Origin: Vreelandella jeotgali Hwa
GTDB lineage: Bacteria; Pseudomonadota; Gammaproteobacteria; Pseudomonadales; Halomonadaceae
Length of the DNA: 64,000 nt
Assembly (NCBI RefSeq): GCF_000334215.1
Contig: NZ_AMQY01000018.1
Span: 93,360-157,359, forward strand
Direction: 5' to 3'
Part shown: one piece after another, positions 48,722 to 57,713 of the stretch
Layout of the letters: the number at the start of each line of letters is the position of its first letter
Numbering within the stretch: position 1 is the first letter of the stretch
Translations under genes and position numbers: made by a program
Notes under the pieces: model-generated
The model's input: only the letters and a program-made list of their open reading frames with translations
Database searches by the model: none
Told to the model about the DNA's origin: nothing

Positions 48722-49564
48722 ATGAACACCCCGCAACAGAGCTCTGAAACCAACCAGCTGCCGCTGATCGTCGAGCCGGAAACGCTACACGCCCACCTTG
48801 ACGACCCTCAGCTGCTGATTGTTGACGTCCCCAAGGACCCCGGCAGCTACAGCCGGGGCCATGTCCCGGGCGCCGTCTTTCTGGAAGGCCGGCGCCTGAT
48901 GCACGGGCATGCGCCGATTCCCAGCGACGCGCCGGACGTCGAGACTCTGTCCGCCCTGTTCAGCGCCCTGGGGCTGACCCGGGATACCCACGTTGTGGCC
49001 TACGATGACGAGGGCGGCGGCTTTGCCGCGCGGCTGCTGTGGACGCTGGAGCTGATCGGCCATACGCGCTACTCCTATCTCAACGGCGGCATTCACGCCT
49101 GGCGCGCCGACGGCTTCGAGCAAAGCACCGAGCCGACCGCGCCCACGCCGTCCAACTACCGCGCCGACATTCTCCATCCCGATACGCGTATTACCGGCGA
49201 TGAGATCAAGGAGCGGCTGGACGACAGGGATTTCGCCATCTGGGATGCCCGCTCACCGGCGGAATATAACGGCGAAAAAGGCAACAACAAGCACCTGGGC
49301 CACATTCCCGGTGCCGTCAACATGGAGTGGGTCAACGCCATGGACCCGGCGCGGGACCTGCGCATGCGCGGCTATGCGGAAATGATCACCGAGCTCGAGG
49401 CCATGGGCATCACCCCGGACATGGAAATTGCCACCCACTGTCAGGGGCATCACCGCAGCGCCTTCACCTGGCTGGTCGGCCGTGCGCTGGGCCTGAACAT
49501 TCGTGGCTATGCCGGCTCCTGGGGCGAATGGGGCAACCGCGACGATACGCCGATTGAAACCTGA
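48722..49564 (+). CDS. Thiosulfate sulfurtransferase, RhdA-type rhodanese
   Basis: The 280-residue cytosolic protein has two rhodanese domains; only the second carries a catalytic cysteine, Cys240 in the loop CQGHHRS. That loop resembles CQTHHRS of Azotobacter RhdA, for which a role in sulfur and redox homeostasis was proposed. The first domain has GHVPGAVFLEG but no cysteine in its loop region (YDDEGGG). AGGA precedes the ATG. In Pseudomonas the same order orn/rsgA-rhodanese-psd occurs but with motAB inserted; here motAB is missing. Confidence 0.92.
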   Translation: MNTPQQSSETNQLPLIVEPETLHAHLDDPQLLIVDVPKDPGSYSRGHVPGAVFLEGRRLMHGHAPIPSDAPDVETLSALFSALGLTRDTHVVAYDDEGGGFAARLLWTLELIGHTRYSYLNGGIHAWRADGFEQSTEPTAPTPSNYRADILHPDTRITGDEIKERLDDRDFAIWDARSPAEYNGEKGNNKHLGHIPGAVNMEWVNAMDPARDLRMRGYAEMITELEAMGITPDMEIATHCQGHHRSAFTWLVGRALGLNIRGYAGSWGEWGNRDDTPIET

Positions 49565-49707
49565 TCCATCCGCACTGGCGTCGGAGATAGCGCCCCTGCT
49601 GCCCTGTCTCCGACGCCGAGAAACCCGCCAGGGCAATGGCCGCCTGGCGTCTGCCTGAACCAGCGCCTACTCAAATTAACGCCTGCCCAATAGTGGAACC
49701 AACGCCC

Positions 49708-50574
49708 GTGACGCTTTCCCGAAAAGCCTTTGCGCTGATGCAATACCCGCTGCCCCACCACGCCCTTTCACGGCTTGTAGGCAGCCTTGCCGAGTGCCGC
49801 ACAGTAGGGCTGAAAAACGCCCTGATCAGCGCCTTTATCCGGCGCTTCAACGTCGACATGCGCGAGGCGCTGGAGCCGGATTACCGCGCCTACGCCAGCT
49901 TCAACGACTTTTTCACCCGGGCGCTGAAACACGGCGCTCGGCCCATCGGTGAAGGCATCACCAGCCCCGCCGACGGCGCGCTGTCGCGCTACGGGCGCAT
50001 TGCCGCCGGCGAGCTGATTCAAGCCAAGGGGCAGCGTTTTTCCGTTCGAGCGCTGCTGGGCGGAGATGCGGCGCTGGCGGAAACCTTCACCGGCGGCAGC
50101 TTTGCCACGGTGTACCTCTCGCCGCGGGACTATCACCGCGTTCACATGCCGGTTAGCGGCACCCTGCGCGAGACGATCTACGTGCCCGGGCGGCTGTTCT
50201 CGGTCAATCAGGCAACGGCTGAACACGTGCCGGGGCTTTTTGCGCGCAACGAGCGACTGGTGTGCCTTTTTGATACCGAGCATGGCCCGCTGGCGGTGGT
50301 GCTGGTGGGAGCGATGATCGTCGCTGCGATTGAAACCGTCTGGGCCGGGCAGGTCACCCCGCTTGCCGGCACGCCCCAGCGTACCCGTCTGGATCAGCCG
50401 ATTCGGCTGGAAAAAGGGGCGGAGCTGGGGCGTTTCAAACTCGGGTCCACGGTAGTGATGTGCAGCGCCAGCCCGGTGTCGTTTGACGATTTTACCGCCG
50501 GCGCCAAAGTGCAGATGGGGGAACGTCTGGGAGATAGCGGCAAGCCGAGCGGTCACGGCAAGGGCGAGGACTAA
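49708..50574 (+). CDS. psd: Phosphatidylserine decarboxylase proenzyme
   Basis: Psd makes phosphatidylethanolamine at the inner membrane and is activated by self-cleavage at a Gly-Ser bond. The 288-residue product has [31 protein letters not shown], and the cleavage motif LGST with Ser247 forming the pyruvoyl group. GTG 49708 gives an N-terminus ([16 protein letters not shown]) aligning with E. coli Psd; the open frame starts at 49636 and GTG 49693 is also possible. The stop overlaps the convergent DUF393 gene by 4 bases. Confidence 0.93.
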   Translation: MTLSRKAFALMQYPLPHHALSRLVGSLAECRTVGLKNALISAFIRRFNVDMREALEPDYRAYASFNDFFTRALKHGARPIGEGITSPADGALSRYGRIAAGELIQAKGQRFSVRALLGGDAALAETFTGGSFATVYLSPRDYHRVHMPVSGTLRETIYVPGRLFSVNQATAEHVPGLFARNERLVCLFDTEHGPLAVVLVGAMIVAAIETVWAGQVTPLAGTPQRTRLDQPIRLEKGAELGRFKLGSTVVMCSASPVSFDDFTAGAKVQMGERLGDSGKPSGHGKGED

Positions 50575-50948
50575 TCGGGCAAGCGGCCTTCGCGCCTGAG
50601 CCGCCGGCGGACCCAGCGACGGTACAAAACGGTGAGCACGCCCTTGACGCCGGGCAGACCCATCAAAAAAGCGGCCGGCCGCAAGCGCGGTACGCGCTGC
50701 ATCAGCAGTACGTAGGCGTCGATGCCGTCATACAAATGGCCGTTTTCATCTTCCAGGTGCAGCGACATCAGCGCGACATTCGGGTCGACGCCGATGGCAC
50801 GCAAATGCTCGCCGTACTGGTTGAGGTCGCACCATTTTACCGAGTCGCCGGTCTCGCCCGCCCAGCGTTCATAGCGCGCTCGGTCGCGCCGGCATATCGG
50901 GCAGGCGCCGTCATAATAGACATACAATAACGTCAATGCTGATGCCAT
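50571..50948 (-). CDS. DUF393 thiol-disulfide-like protein (YuxK family)
   Basis: The 125-residue protein has the family N-terminus [22 protein letters not shown] with a CxxC pair (DGACPIC), typical of DUF393 proteins with a thioredoxin-like fold. A second cysteine lies in [10 protein letters not shown]. The C-terminus is basic ([15 protein letters not shown]). The function is unknown. ATG 50948 follows GGAGG by 4 bases. Its 3' end overlaps psd by 4 bases (CTAA serves both stops). Confidence 0.88.
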   Translation of the reverse strand: MASALTLLYVYYDGACPICRRDRARYERWAGETGDSVKWCDLNQYGEHLRAIGVDPNVALMSLHLEDENGHLYDGIDAYVLLMQRVPRLRPAAFLMGLPGVKGVLTVLYRRWVRRRLRREGRLPD

Positions 50949-51063
50949 GAAGCCTCCGCCAATCAGCGATCGGGCAATCATCGGTCCTGGAAAACCGAGC
51001 TGGACAACTGATCTAAACAGCCGAGCCGGATAACGGACGTCGATCAGTCACGGTCGTTGAACA

Positions 51064-52323
51064 TCAGGATGCCAGCTGATCAATGGATTGTGAAACGTCG
51101 CGGGCACCGGTCAGAATTTCATTGACAATACTTTCAATGTCGTTGATGTGCGTCTGACTCTGCTGGCTGACTTCCACCACGTCGTTCATCTTGGTCGCCG
51201 CGCTGGCCGTGAGGTTCTGGTTTTCCGTCAGAACCTCGTTGATCTGCCGCGCCGACTCGCTGGCACTGTTCGCCAGGCTCCGCACCTCGCTGGCCACCAC
51301 GGAAAATCCCTTGCCCTGCTCGCCGGCGCGAGCCGCTTCCACCGCCGCGTTGAGCGACAGCAGATTGGTCTGCGAAGCAATCCGCGAAATCGCGCCGGTA
51401 ATCTGATTGATATTGGTCGCCTGCTCGCGCAGCGTTGCCATCATCTGCCGGGCGGCATCGACCTCGTTGGCGGTTTTCTGCGCCCCGGAGACCACGTTCT
51501 GCAGGTGCGTCAGGCCGTTGGCGGCAATTTCCGTGGTCTGGGTCGACGTTGCCCGAGCGGATTCCACGGCACGACTGGCGGCTTTTGCCTGCTCCACTTC
51601 ATCGGTTACGTCGGAAGCAAACTTGACGACTTTCACCACTCGCCCGCGGTCATCCTTCACTGGGTTATACGTGGCTTCCAGCCAGATGCTTTCTCCCCGA
51701 GAGGTTATCCGCTCGAAGCGTCCCTTGCGGTATTCATCGCTGGCCAGGCGGTCCCAGAAATCCGGGTGCTCGCGGTAAAACGCCTCGGTACACAGCATGC
51801 GGTGATGCTGGCCTGCGAGGTCGCTCATCCGATAGCCCACCGCATCCAGAAAGTTCTGATTGGCGTGCATGATGGTGCCGTCGGGATGAAATTCGATCAC
51901 CGCCATGGACTGTTCCAGCGCCTGAAGAATAGCCTGCCGGGAGGAGGCGCGCTGATGCTCGGCGGTGACATCGTTGGCCACCTTGACGATTTCGGTCACC
52001 TTGCCGCGACGGTTGGTTACCGGGAAATAATGCGCCTCAAGCCAGGTCTCTTCACCGTTGCGATTCAGGCGGCAAAAGGTACCCGACTGCGCATGACCGG
52101 CGCGGAGCGTTTTCCAGAATGCCTGATAGTCGGCCGAGCTGACATCCTCGGGGGTACAGAAAATGCGGTGGTGCTGCCCCTTGATCTCGTCCCACTGATA
52201 GCCAAGCGCATCCATGAACGGCCGGCTGGCGTGGGTCACCAGCCCCTCGGGAGTAAAGGTGATGCACAGGGTGTGCTGCATCATGGCGTCAACAAGACGC
52301 GCTTCGCGTTGGTGGGCAAGCAT
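51064..52323 (-). CDS. Soluble PAS-PAS methyl-accepting chemotaxis protein (BdlA/Aer-like)
   Basis: The 419-residue product has two PAS domains (about 14-110 and 135-235) and a C-terminal MCP signalling domain with the conserved hairpin [20 protein letters not shown] and SSVA-type [20 protein letters not shown]. No membrane segment is present. The layout and length resemble Pseudomonas BdlA (417 residues), which controls biofilm dispersal, but orthology is not shown. ATG 52323 is preferred (GGAG 6 bases upstream); in-frame ATG 52377 and the start at 52464 lack a ribosome site. The AT-rich gap 52324-52566 probably carries its promoter. Confidence 0.9.
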   Translation of the reverse strand: MLAHQREARLVDAMMQHTLCITFTPEGLVTHASRPFMDALGYQWDEIKGQHHRIFCTPEDVSSADYQAFWKTLRAGHAQSGTFCRLNRNGEETWLEAHYFPVTNRRGKVTEIVKVANDVTAEHQRASSRQAILQALEQSMAVIEFHPDGTIMHANQNFLDAVGYRMSDLAGQHHRMLCTEAFYREHPDFWDRLASDEYRKGRFERITSRGESIWLEATYNPVKDDRGRVVKVVKFASDVTDEVEQAKAASRAVESARATSTQTTEIAANGLTHLQNVVSGAQKTANEVDAARQMMATLREQATNINQITGAISRIASQTNLLSLNAAVEAARAGEQGKGFSVVASEVRSLANSASESARQINEVLTENQNLTASAATKMNDVVEVSQQSQTHINDIESIVNEILTGARDVSQSIDQLAS

Positions 52324-52566
52324 CAGTATCTCCGGAAGGGCTTTATCGTGACAGGAACGGGGAGTCCGTATCGCCATGTTCACAGCCGCTATATCGCAAC
52401 GGACTGTGTCCTCATGGTGTTTCAGTATGGAATTTTGTAAACGATGATTTTTGACATTTATCACGTTTTTGCCGATTGAAACGGCTGAGTCATCATACTA
52501 ACGCTCACCAATCCTTTTACATATTTATTTTACCCTATACAAACAATGCGCGAAATCTATACAAGG

Positions 52567-53694
52567 TTATTCCGCGATTGCCGGAGACGCTTTCCCCTGC
52601 TGAAAAGCACGCTGCCAGCGCGATAACAGCGCTCGGCGCTTGAGGCGGTCCAGCGCAGCCAGCAGCTGCGGATCAAGCTCCATGGGCCGGAGGGCGCTAT
52701 GGGATGACGCTCGCTGCTGCGCGGATCGGTCGACCACCGCCGGGTGCACGGCGCCCAGGGTGGTGTCGCGATCGATAACCTGCTGCCCCCGGCGACTTAC
52801 CAGAAAACGCATGAACCGTTCGGCCGCTTGTGGATGGGGCGCCTCATCGGCGATGAACGCCAGGCGCTGTACAACAAGGGCATAGTCGTCGGGAATCACG
52901 TACTCCAGCTGAGGATGCCGATCAACAAAGGCTCTGGCGTAGCTGCCCAGCAGATTATAGCCCAGCCAGTAGCGCCCGCTGGCCAGCCCTTCCAGCATCC
53001 GTGAGGTGGTGGTTTCCAGGTTGGCTTTCACGCCTCCCAGCGCCGCCACCAACTCGCGGTAACGCGGCGACAGCCGGGCGTCTTCCATGGCGTAGCTGTA
53101 GCCTGCCCCGCTTTCCGCCGGATCATAGGTGGCTACCCGCCCCCGCAGCCGGTCCTGATGCTCCTGTAACAGACTCAGCAGCCGGGCATGGTTGGTCGGC
53201 GGCTTGGCCACATCCGTAAGCTTCCGGTGATACACCATGACCACCGGCTCGAAGGTAAACGCCACCAGCTCGCGGCGCCATTGCGCCCATTCCGGCCAGT
53301 GATCCAGCGTTTTCGGCGCCAGCGCGCGGGCATGGCCGTCGTTGGCCAGCGAAAACTGCCAGGGCATGGCCGAAGAGATCACCACGTCGACACCCTGCGG
53401 GTCGCGCAGGAATCCCTGGTAGAGTTCCAACGTGCTCATGTTGCGATAGCGCACGTCAATTTGCGGATAATGCCGGTGAAACGCCTTGATCAGGGGCGTG
53501 GCCTGGGGCATATCCAGCGCTGCATGGATCGCCAACGAGCGGGAGGGCGACATGGGATCGGCGGCCGGCAGATGCAGCGTTTGGGCCTCATCGGCGCCGG
53601 CCGCGTGACTCCACGCCAGCACCCAGAGGGCCAGCAGCCGGCCCAGAACCCGATGCCTTATTCCGCGGCGTTGGCAAAACTTAGCGTTACACAC
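52567..53694 (-). CDS. Periplasmic solute-binding protein linked to the TctDE-type system
   Basis: The 375-residue protein has a signal peptide (basic start, hydrophobic stretch LGRLLALWVLAW, cleavage near SHAAGA) and then a type-2 periplasmic binding-protein fold similar to AfuA/Fe3+-type proteins, with LYQGFLRDPQGVDVVISSAMPWQF and VVMVYHRKL. There is no permease or ATPase gene beside it. GTG 53694 has AAGGAG 7 bases upstream and starts inside the kinase gene (37-base overlap), so it is co-translated with the kinase. This suggests an accessory sensor role; ligand unknown. Confidence 0.87.
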   Translation of the reverse strand: MCNAKFCQRRGIRHRVLGRLLALWVLAWSHAAGADEAQTLHLPAADPMSPSRSLAIHAALDMPQATPLIKAFHRHYPQIDVRYRNMSTLELYQGFLRDPQGVDVVISSAMPWQFSLANDGHARALAPKTLDHWPEWAQWRRELVAFTFEPVVMVYHRKLTDVAKPPTNHARLLSLLQEHQDRLRGRVATYDPAESGAGYSYAMEDARLSPRYRELVAALGGVKANLETTTSRMLEGLASGRYWLGYNLLGSYARAFVDRHPQLEYVIPDDYALVVQRLAFIADEAPHPQAAERFMRFLVSRRGQQVIDRDTTLGAVHPAVVDRSAQQRASSHSALRPMELDPQLLAALDRLKRRALLSRWQRAFQQGKASPAIAE

Positions 53695-55031
53695 AGGCCG
53701 GCTCCTTGTTCGCTGTCATCCAATACCAGTCGGGCGCCGTGATGCCGGGCAATGCTGTCGACAATGGCAAGCCCCAACCCCGAGCCGCCGGGGTCGTCGT
53801 ATAGCCGATGGAAGGGCCGCAGGGCCAGCCGCCGCTGCGCCGGCGCAATGCCCACGCCGTTATCCTCCACCTGGATAGCCGGCGGCGCGCTCAGGGTTCG
53901 TACGGTAACGCGGTCGGCGCCGTAGCGCCGGGCGTTATCCAGCAGGTTGTTCAGGGCTTCGTCCAGCAGCCAGGGCGTGGCCTTCACCGTGACCGGCTGG
54001 TCGGCGCTGTCCAGCCCCAGATCAACCTGCGCCTGATGAAATGCCGGCCAGTGCTCGTGCAGCGCCTGACGCGCGTGGCCATTGAGGTCGAGACGTTCGG
54101 GTGCCGGCGCGTATTCCGGATTATCCAGCCGCGTCAGTGAGAGTAGCTGGGTGGCCAGGCGCCCGGTGCGTTCACTGGTCATCTGTATGGTGCTCAGGGC
54201 CTCATGCCACTGCTCGGGAGAGTCCTGACGCAGCGCCAGCTCGGCACGCGCGGATATCCCCGCCAGCGGCGTACGCAGCTGGTGCGACGCATCACCGATA
54301 AAGCGTTCCTGGTTGGTGCGCACGCGGCGCATTCTGGCCAGCAGCTGGTTGATAACGTCGCGCAGCTCGGCCAGCTCCCCCGGCAGGATCAGGGTCAACG
54401 GCGACAGCGAGCGGGGGTGGCGCGAGCGGATGGCGTGGCGCAAGCGGGTCAGCGGCGCCAGCGCCGCGCGGACGGCCAGCAACAGCAACGCCAGCGACAG
54501 CAATCCCATCCCCAGAATGGCCGCAAGACTGTTCCACCAGAGGTCACCGGCAAGCCGCTGGCGCCCTTCACGGGTATGCGCAACGCGGACGGTAAAGCGC
54601 TCGCGGTTCTGCCACCCTTCCAGCCGCGTGGGGCGTATGCCTTCGCGCACGGTCATGCCCAGCCACTGGACGTCCTGATAGACCACCGTATCCGCTTCCG
54701 GCGAACGCGACCCGGCGTAGGCAGGCAGTCGCGCATTGCCGGTAATATAGCGGCCACTGTCATCGACCAGGGTATAAAACACGCGCTCCTGATCCCGGCC
54801 CGAGAGCATTTGCAGGGCGGCCGGCGGCAGATCCAGCCACAGCTCATCATCCTGCCACTGGACCTGCTCGGCTATGCTCAGCGTGGCCGCCTGCAGCAGG
54901 CGGTCAAACGCATGGTCCGCCGCCGCTCGGGAATCCCGCCATGCCTGGGTAAACAGCAGGCTACCCAGCGCAATCAGAGGCAGCGACAGCCAGACCAGCA
55001 GCCGCCCGTAAAGGCTTTTGGCCGGCGTCAC
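53658..55031 (-). CDS. TctE-type sensor histidine kinase
   Basis: The 457-residue kinase has membrane segments at about 11-29 and 168-190, a periplasmic domain of about 135 residues between them, a HAMP segment, and the phospho-acceptor His250 in GDASHQLRTPLAG. The ATPase domain has NNLLDNARRYG, DNGVGI and GGSGLGLAIV. TctE kinases sense tricarboxylates and activate tct transporters. Its start overlaps the response-regulator stop by 4 bases. Confidence 0.92.
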   Translation of the reverse strand: MTPAKSLYGRLLVWLSLPLIALGSLLFTQAWRDSRAAADHAFDRLLQAATLSIAEQVQWQDDELWLDLPPAALQMLSGRDQERVFYTLVDDSGRYITGNARLPAYAGSRSPEADTVVYQDVQWLGMTVREGIRPTRLEGWQNRERFTVRVAHTREGRQRLAGDLWWNSLAAILGMGLLSLALLLLAVRAALAPLTRLRHAIRSRHPRSLSPLTLILPGELAELRDVINQLLARMRRVRTNQERFIGDASHQLRTPLAGISARAELALRQDSPEQWHEALSTIQMTSERTGRLATQLLSLTRLDNPEYAPAPERLDLNGHARQALHEHWPAFHQAQVDLGLDSADQPVTVKATPWLLDEALNNLLDNARRYGADRVTVRTLSAPPAIQVEDNGVGIAPAQRRLALRPFHRLYDDPGGSGLGLAIVDSIARHHGARLVLDDSEQGAGLCVTLSFANAAE

Positions 55032-55705
55032 GAGCGGGTATCCAGTACATACCCCAGCCCGCGCACGGTGCGCAGCACCAGCGGCTCGGGCAGGCGCTTG
55101 CGCAAGCGATGGATATACACTTCCACGGCGTTATCGCCGACGTTGTCGGCTCCGAACGCCTCCTGGACCAGACGCGCCTTTGCGACCGGCCGGCCGGCGT
55201 GGTGAAGCAGGCAGGCCAGCAGGCGCTGCTCGCGGCCGGGCAGCGCCAACGGCTCCCCGTGGCAGCGAAACGACAGCGTGGTGCTATCGAATTCGAGCGG
55301 CCCGAACGTCACCGGACCGCTGCGTCCACGCCGGCGCAACAGCGCCCGCACGCGGGCTTCCAGCTCGCTCAGGGCAAAGGGCTTGGCCAGGTAGTCATCG
55401 GCGCCCAGGTCCAGCCCGCGCACGCGGTCCTCGACCCCGTCACGCGCCGTCAGAATCAGCACCGGCGTGTGCGTATCGTGGCGTCGCAGCGCCGCGAGCA
55501 CGTCCAGCCCGCCGGCCCCGGGCAAATTCAGGTCCAGCACCACCAGGTCCGCGTCATGTCCGGCATCACCGGCGCGCGGCGGCGCCAGCAACGTCATGGC
55601 CCGGTCACCGTGATCGAGGTGCTCGATGCTGTGCCCTTCGGCACGCAGCAGCTCGTCGAGCGTCCGGGCGAGCATGGCGTCGTCTTCAATCAGCACGATG
55701 TTCAC
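55028..55705 (-). CDS. TctD-type response regulator (OmpR family)
   Basis: The 225-residue protein has a receiver domain with acidic pocket EDD (residues 7-9), acceptor Asp58 in LVVLDLNLPG and the conserved lysine in DYLAKPF, and a winged-helix DNA-binding domain ending GLGYVLDTRS. The start is GTG 55705 with GAGGG 6-7 bases upstream; the frame is open to 55759. The receiver has a short insertion (RAGDAGHD) before the acceptor strand. It probably controls tctCBA together with the kinase. Confidence 0.92.
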   Translation of the reverse strand: MNIVLIEDDAMLARTLDELLRAEGHSIEHLDHGDRAMTLLAPPRAGDAGHDADLVVLDLNLPGAGGLDVLAALRRHDTHTPVLILTARDGVEDRVRGLDLGADDYLAKPFALSELEARVRALLRRRGRSGPVTFGPLEFDSTTLSFRCHGEPLALPGREQRLLACLLHHAGRPVAKARLVQEAFGADNVGDNAVEVYIHRLRKRLPEPLVLRTVRGLGYVLDTRS

Positions 55706-55724
55706 GGCAGAGCCCTCGGCATTA

Positions 55725-56330
55725 TCAGGCAGTCGTCGACGCGCTGCCGGGTTGATCATCGGCCGTCAGGCGGGCGACGGCTTCCTCGAGCAGCGCCAGC
55801 GCCCGGGTCTCGGGTACCCGCCCTGCCGGACCGGACAGGGTCAGCCAGCGCTTGGGCCGGCTCTGTGGCAGCGCCACGCTCAGCATGACGCCTCCCGGAA
55901 TCACCGGGCAAGGGCTGTCCGGCGTCTCGCATGCCCACTGCATTCCCGCATACAGATCATGGCGCAACGCCTGGTCGGGAAGTACCGCCAGGCGACATTC
56001 GGCGCCCCGGGGTGTGGCTTCAACAAGCGATGCGGTTTCGCCCAGCTGTTCAGCCAGCGCCGTCAGACAGGGCTCGACCCGCACCAGCAGGCCCTGCCCG
56101 CCGGCATAGCGTCGGGCAAGTCGAGCGGGGGTCTCCCCCAGCTGCCAGCGACCGTCTTCTGTCCGGCACACATAGCCAAAACGCGCCAGCGACCCCAGCA
56201 GACGCAACAGAGTGCTTTTGTAAAAGCCGGTATGCCCAGCCAGCGCCGCCAGACTGTAACCCTCGCCGCTGTCGAAAACGTCCATCACCGTCAACGCACG
56301 TTCGACGGCTTCGACCCTGTCCTGCGCCAT
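55725..56330 (-). CDS. Short IclR-type transcriptional regulator
   Basis: The 201-residue protein starts MAQDRVEAVERALTVMDVFD and has an IclR-type winged helix (YSLAALAGHTGFYKSTLLRL, about residues 25-45), followed by a shortened effector-domain-like region (ETASLVEATPRGAECRLAVL). IclR proteins usually have 250-280 residues, so about 60 are missing, mainly from the ligand domain. GGGAGG made from the last repeat of a 14-bp array precedes the ATG by 9 bases. It is the first gene of the regulator-RR-kinase-binding-protein unit and diverges from tctCBA. Confidence 0.87.
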   Translation of the reverse strand: MAQDRVEAVERALTVMDVFDSGEGYSLAALAGHTGFYKSTLLRLLGSLARFGYVCRTEDGRWQLGETPARLARRYAGGQGLLVRVEPCLTALAEQLGETASLVEATPRGAECRLAVLPDQALRHDLYAGMQWACETPDSPCPVIPGGVMLSVALPQSRPKRWLTLSGPAGRVPETRALALLEEAVARLTADDQPGSASTTA

Positions 56331-56342
56331 GTTGGTTGGCCT

Positions 56343-56440
56343 CCCTGTTTGCGGCCCTGCTTTTCAGGCCTGGCTTTGCGGGCCTGTTTTTACAAGTCTG
56401 TTTTTATGAGCTTGTGTTTACGAGTCGGCTTTTACGCAAT
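56343..56440 (-). repeat. 14-bp tandem array (7 copies) in the IclR-type gene leader
   Basis: Seven contiguous 14-bp units run from 56343 to 56440 on the minus strand, with consensus RRCTYGTAAAAACA; the three central ones are most alike. The array ends 12 bases before the start codon, and its last unit supplies part of the Shine-Dalgarno sequence. Confidence 0.85.
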
Positions 56441-56463
56441 GCTCCCGAGCACCACGCAACACC

Positions 56464-56488
56464 CTGCCTACAACTTTGGTTTAGGCAG
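56464..56488. promoter_or_regulatory. Inverted repeat CTGCCTA-N11-TAGGCAG
   Basis: Perfect 7-bp arms (56464-56470 and 56482-56488) lie just before the candidate tctC -35 element. This could be an activator site for the response regulator or a regulator shared by both directions. Confidence 0.45.
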
Positions 56489-56500
56489 CGGCTCAGCATG

Positions 56501-56529
56501 TTGACCGGGTCGATTATCCCACTTAACTT
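56501..56529 (+). promoter_or_regulatory. Candidate sigma-70 promoter of tctCBA
   Basis: TTGACC (56501-56506), a 17-base spacer, and TAACTT (56524-56529) match the -35/-10 layout. The inferred start near 56536 gives a leader of about 155 bases containing two palindromes and a 13-bp array. Confidence 0.5.
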
Positions 56530-56552
56530 TCACCCTGAAGAACGATGATTCT

Positions 56553-56572
56553 ACCTTACAGAACTGTAAGGT
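56553..56572. promoter_or_regulatory. 20-bp palindromic operator candidate in the tctC leader
   Basis: ACCTTACAGAACTGTAAGGT has 9-bp perfect arms around AA. It sits just downstream of the inferred start, the position expected for a repressor. The IclR-type regulator next door is the obvious candidate ligand, unproven. Confidence 0.6.
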
Positions 56573-56580
56573 TAAACCCC

Positions 56581-56596
56581 GCGCTCGATCGAGCGC
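56581..56596. promoter_or_regulatory. 16-bp perfect palindrome GCGCTCGATCGAGCGC
   Basis: A self-complementary 16-mer lies 8 bases after the 20-bp palindrome. It could be a second operator half or a leader hairpin. Confidence 0.4.
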
Positions 56597-56608
56597 AGCA
56601 ACGTTGGA

Positions 56609-56660
56609 CAGCGAACTCTGACAACGAACTGTGTCAACGAACTCTGACAACAAACTCTGC
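56609..56660 (+). repeat. 13-bp tandem array (4 copies) before tctC
   Basis: Four contiguous 13-bp units (CAACGAACTCTGA consensus) begin at 56609, 56622, 56635 and 56648, ending 17 bases before the tctC Shine-Dalgarno sequence. Confidence 0.85.
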
Positions 56661-56690
56661 AAACAGCAGTACAACCAGGAGAACCATTCC

Positions 56691-57713
56691 ATGCCTGTTA
56701 CAGCGAAGAAATCAGCGTTCCGGGGTATCGGCCGCAAAGCGCCGCTGGTGCTGATGGCATCAGCCATGCTGGCCGTCGGCAGCAGCGGACTGATGGCCTT
56801 TGAACCCGAGGGCAAGGTGGAGTGTATCGCGCCCGCCGATCCGGGTGGCGGCTGGGACTTCACCTGCCGCAGCGTCGGTGACGTGATGGAGACGCTGGAT
56901 CTGGTGCCACGCAGCGTACAGACCACCAACATGGCCGGTGCCGGCGGCGGCGTTGCCTATGCCCATACCGTGAGCAAGCGCGAAGGCGACGACCAGACGC
57001 TGGTAGCGGCCTCCACGGCGACCACAACCCGCCTGGCGCAGGAACAGTTTCCCGGCATGAGTGCCGACATGGTGAACTGGGTCGGCGCACTGGGAGCGGA
57101 TTACGGCGTGATTGCCGTAGCGGACGATTCGCCGTATGACGACCTGCCCGATCTGATGGACGCCCTGCGCAAGGACCCGCGCAACGTCAAGTTTGCCGGC
57201 GGCAGCGCCAAGGGTGGCTGGGACCACCTGAAGGTACTCATTGCGGCAAAGGCCGCCGATGTCGAAAAGCTGCCGAGCATCCCCTATCTGTCGTACAACA
57301 ACGGGGGCGAAGCCATGACTCAGGTCGTCGGCGGCCACGTTGACGCCTTTACCGGGGATACTTCCGAAGCCCGCGGCTTTATGGAATCCGGTGACCTGCG
57401 CATCCTGGCGGTACTCTCGGAAGACCGCCTGCCCGGCGAATTCAGCGATATTCCCACCGCGCGTGAACAGGGCATTGACGCTCTTGGCCCCAACTGGCGC
57501 GGCTTTTACATGCCGGCCGGCATCTCGGACGACGCTCGGGAATACTGGGTCGACGCCATGGACACCATCTACGAAAGCGACAAGTGGAAAGACGTCATGA
57601 CCCAGAACGGTCTGATGCCGTTCCACATGAGCGCCGAGGAGTTTGACCGCTTCGTGCACGACCAGATCGATGACATCGAACAGCTCTCCCGGGAAATCGG
57701 GCTGGTGAAATGA
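56691..57713 (+). CDS. tctC: Tripartite tricarboxylate transporter binding protein TctC (Bug family)
   Basis: TctC captures a carboxylate in the periplasm for TctAB. The 340-residue product has a signal peptide (about residues 1-36, hydrophobic LVLMASAMLAVGSSGLMAF) and Bug-family features: PADPGGGWDFTCRSV (ligand loop), VNWVGALGADYGVIAV, and LPSIPYLSYNNGGEAMTQVVG. ATG 56691 has AGGAG 9 bases upstream. It overlaps tctB by 4 bases. The substrate could be citrate or another carboxylate. Confidence 0.94.
   Translation: MPVTAKKSAFRGIGRKAPLVLMASAMLAVGSSGLMAFEPEGKVECIAPADPGGGWDFTCRSVGDVMETLDLVPRSVQTTNMAGAGGGVAYAHTVSKREGDDQTLVAASTATTTRLAQEQFPGMSADMVNWVGALGADYGVIAVADDSPYDDLPDLMDALRKDPRNVKFAGGSAKGGWDHLKVLIAAKAADVEKLPSIPYLSYNNGGEAMTQVVGGHVDAFTGDTSEARGFMESGDLRILAVLSEDRLPGEFSDIPTAREQGIDALGPNWRGFYMPAGISDDAREYWVDAMDTIYESDKWKDVMTQNGLMPFHMSAEEFDRFVHDQIDDIEQLSREIGLVK

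Noticed and set aside
52324..52464. Longer start for the PAS-PAS chemoreceptor
   Set aside because: ATG 52323 has a good ribosome site and gives the usual length; the upstream region is AT-rich and looks non-coding.
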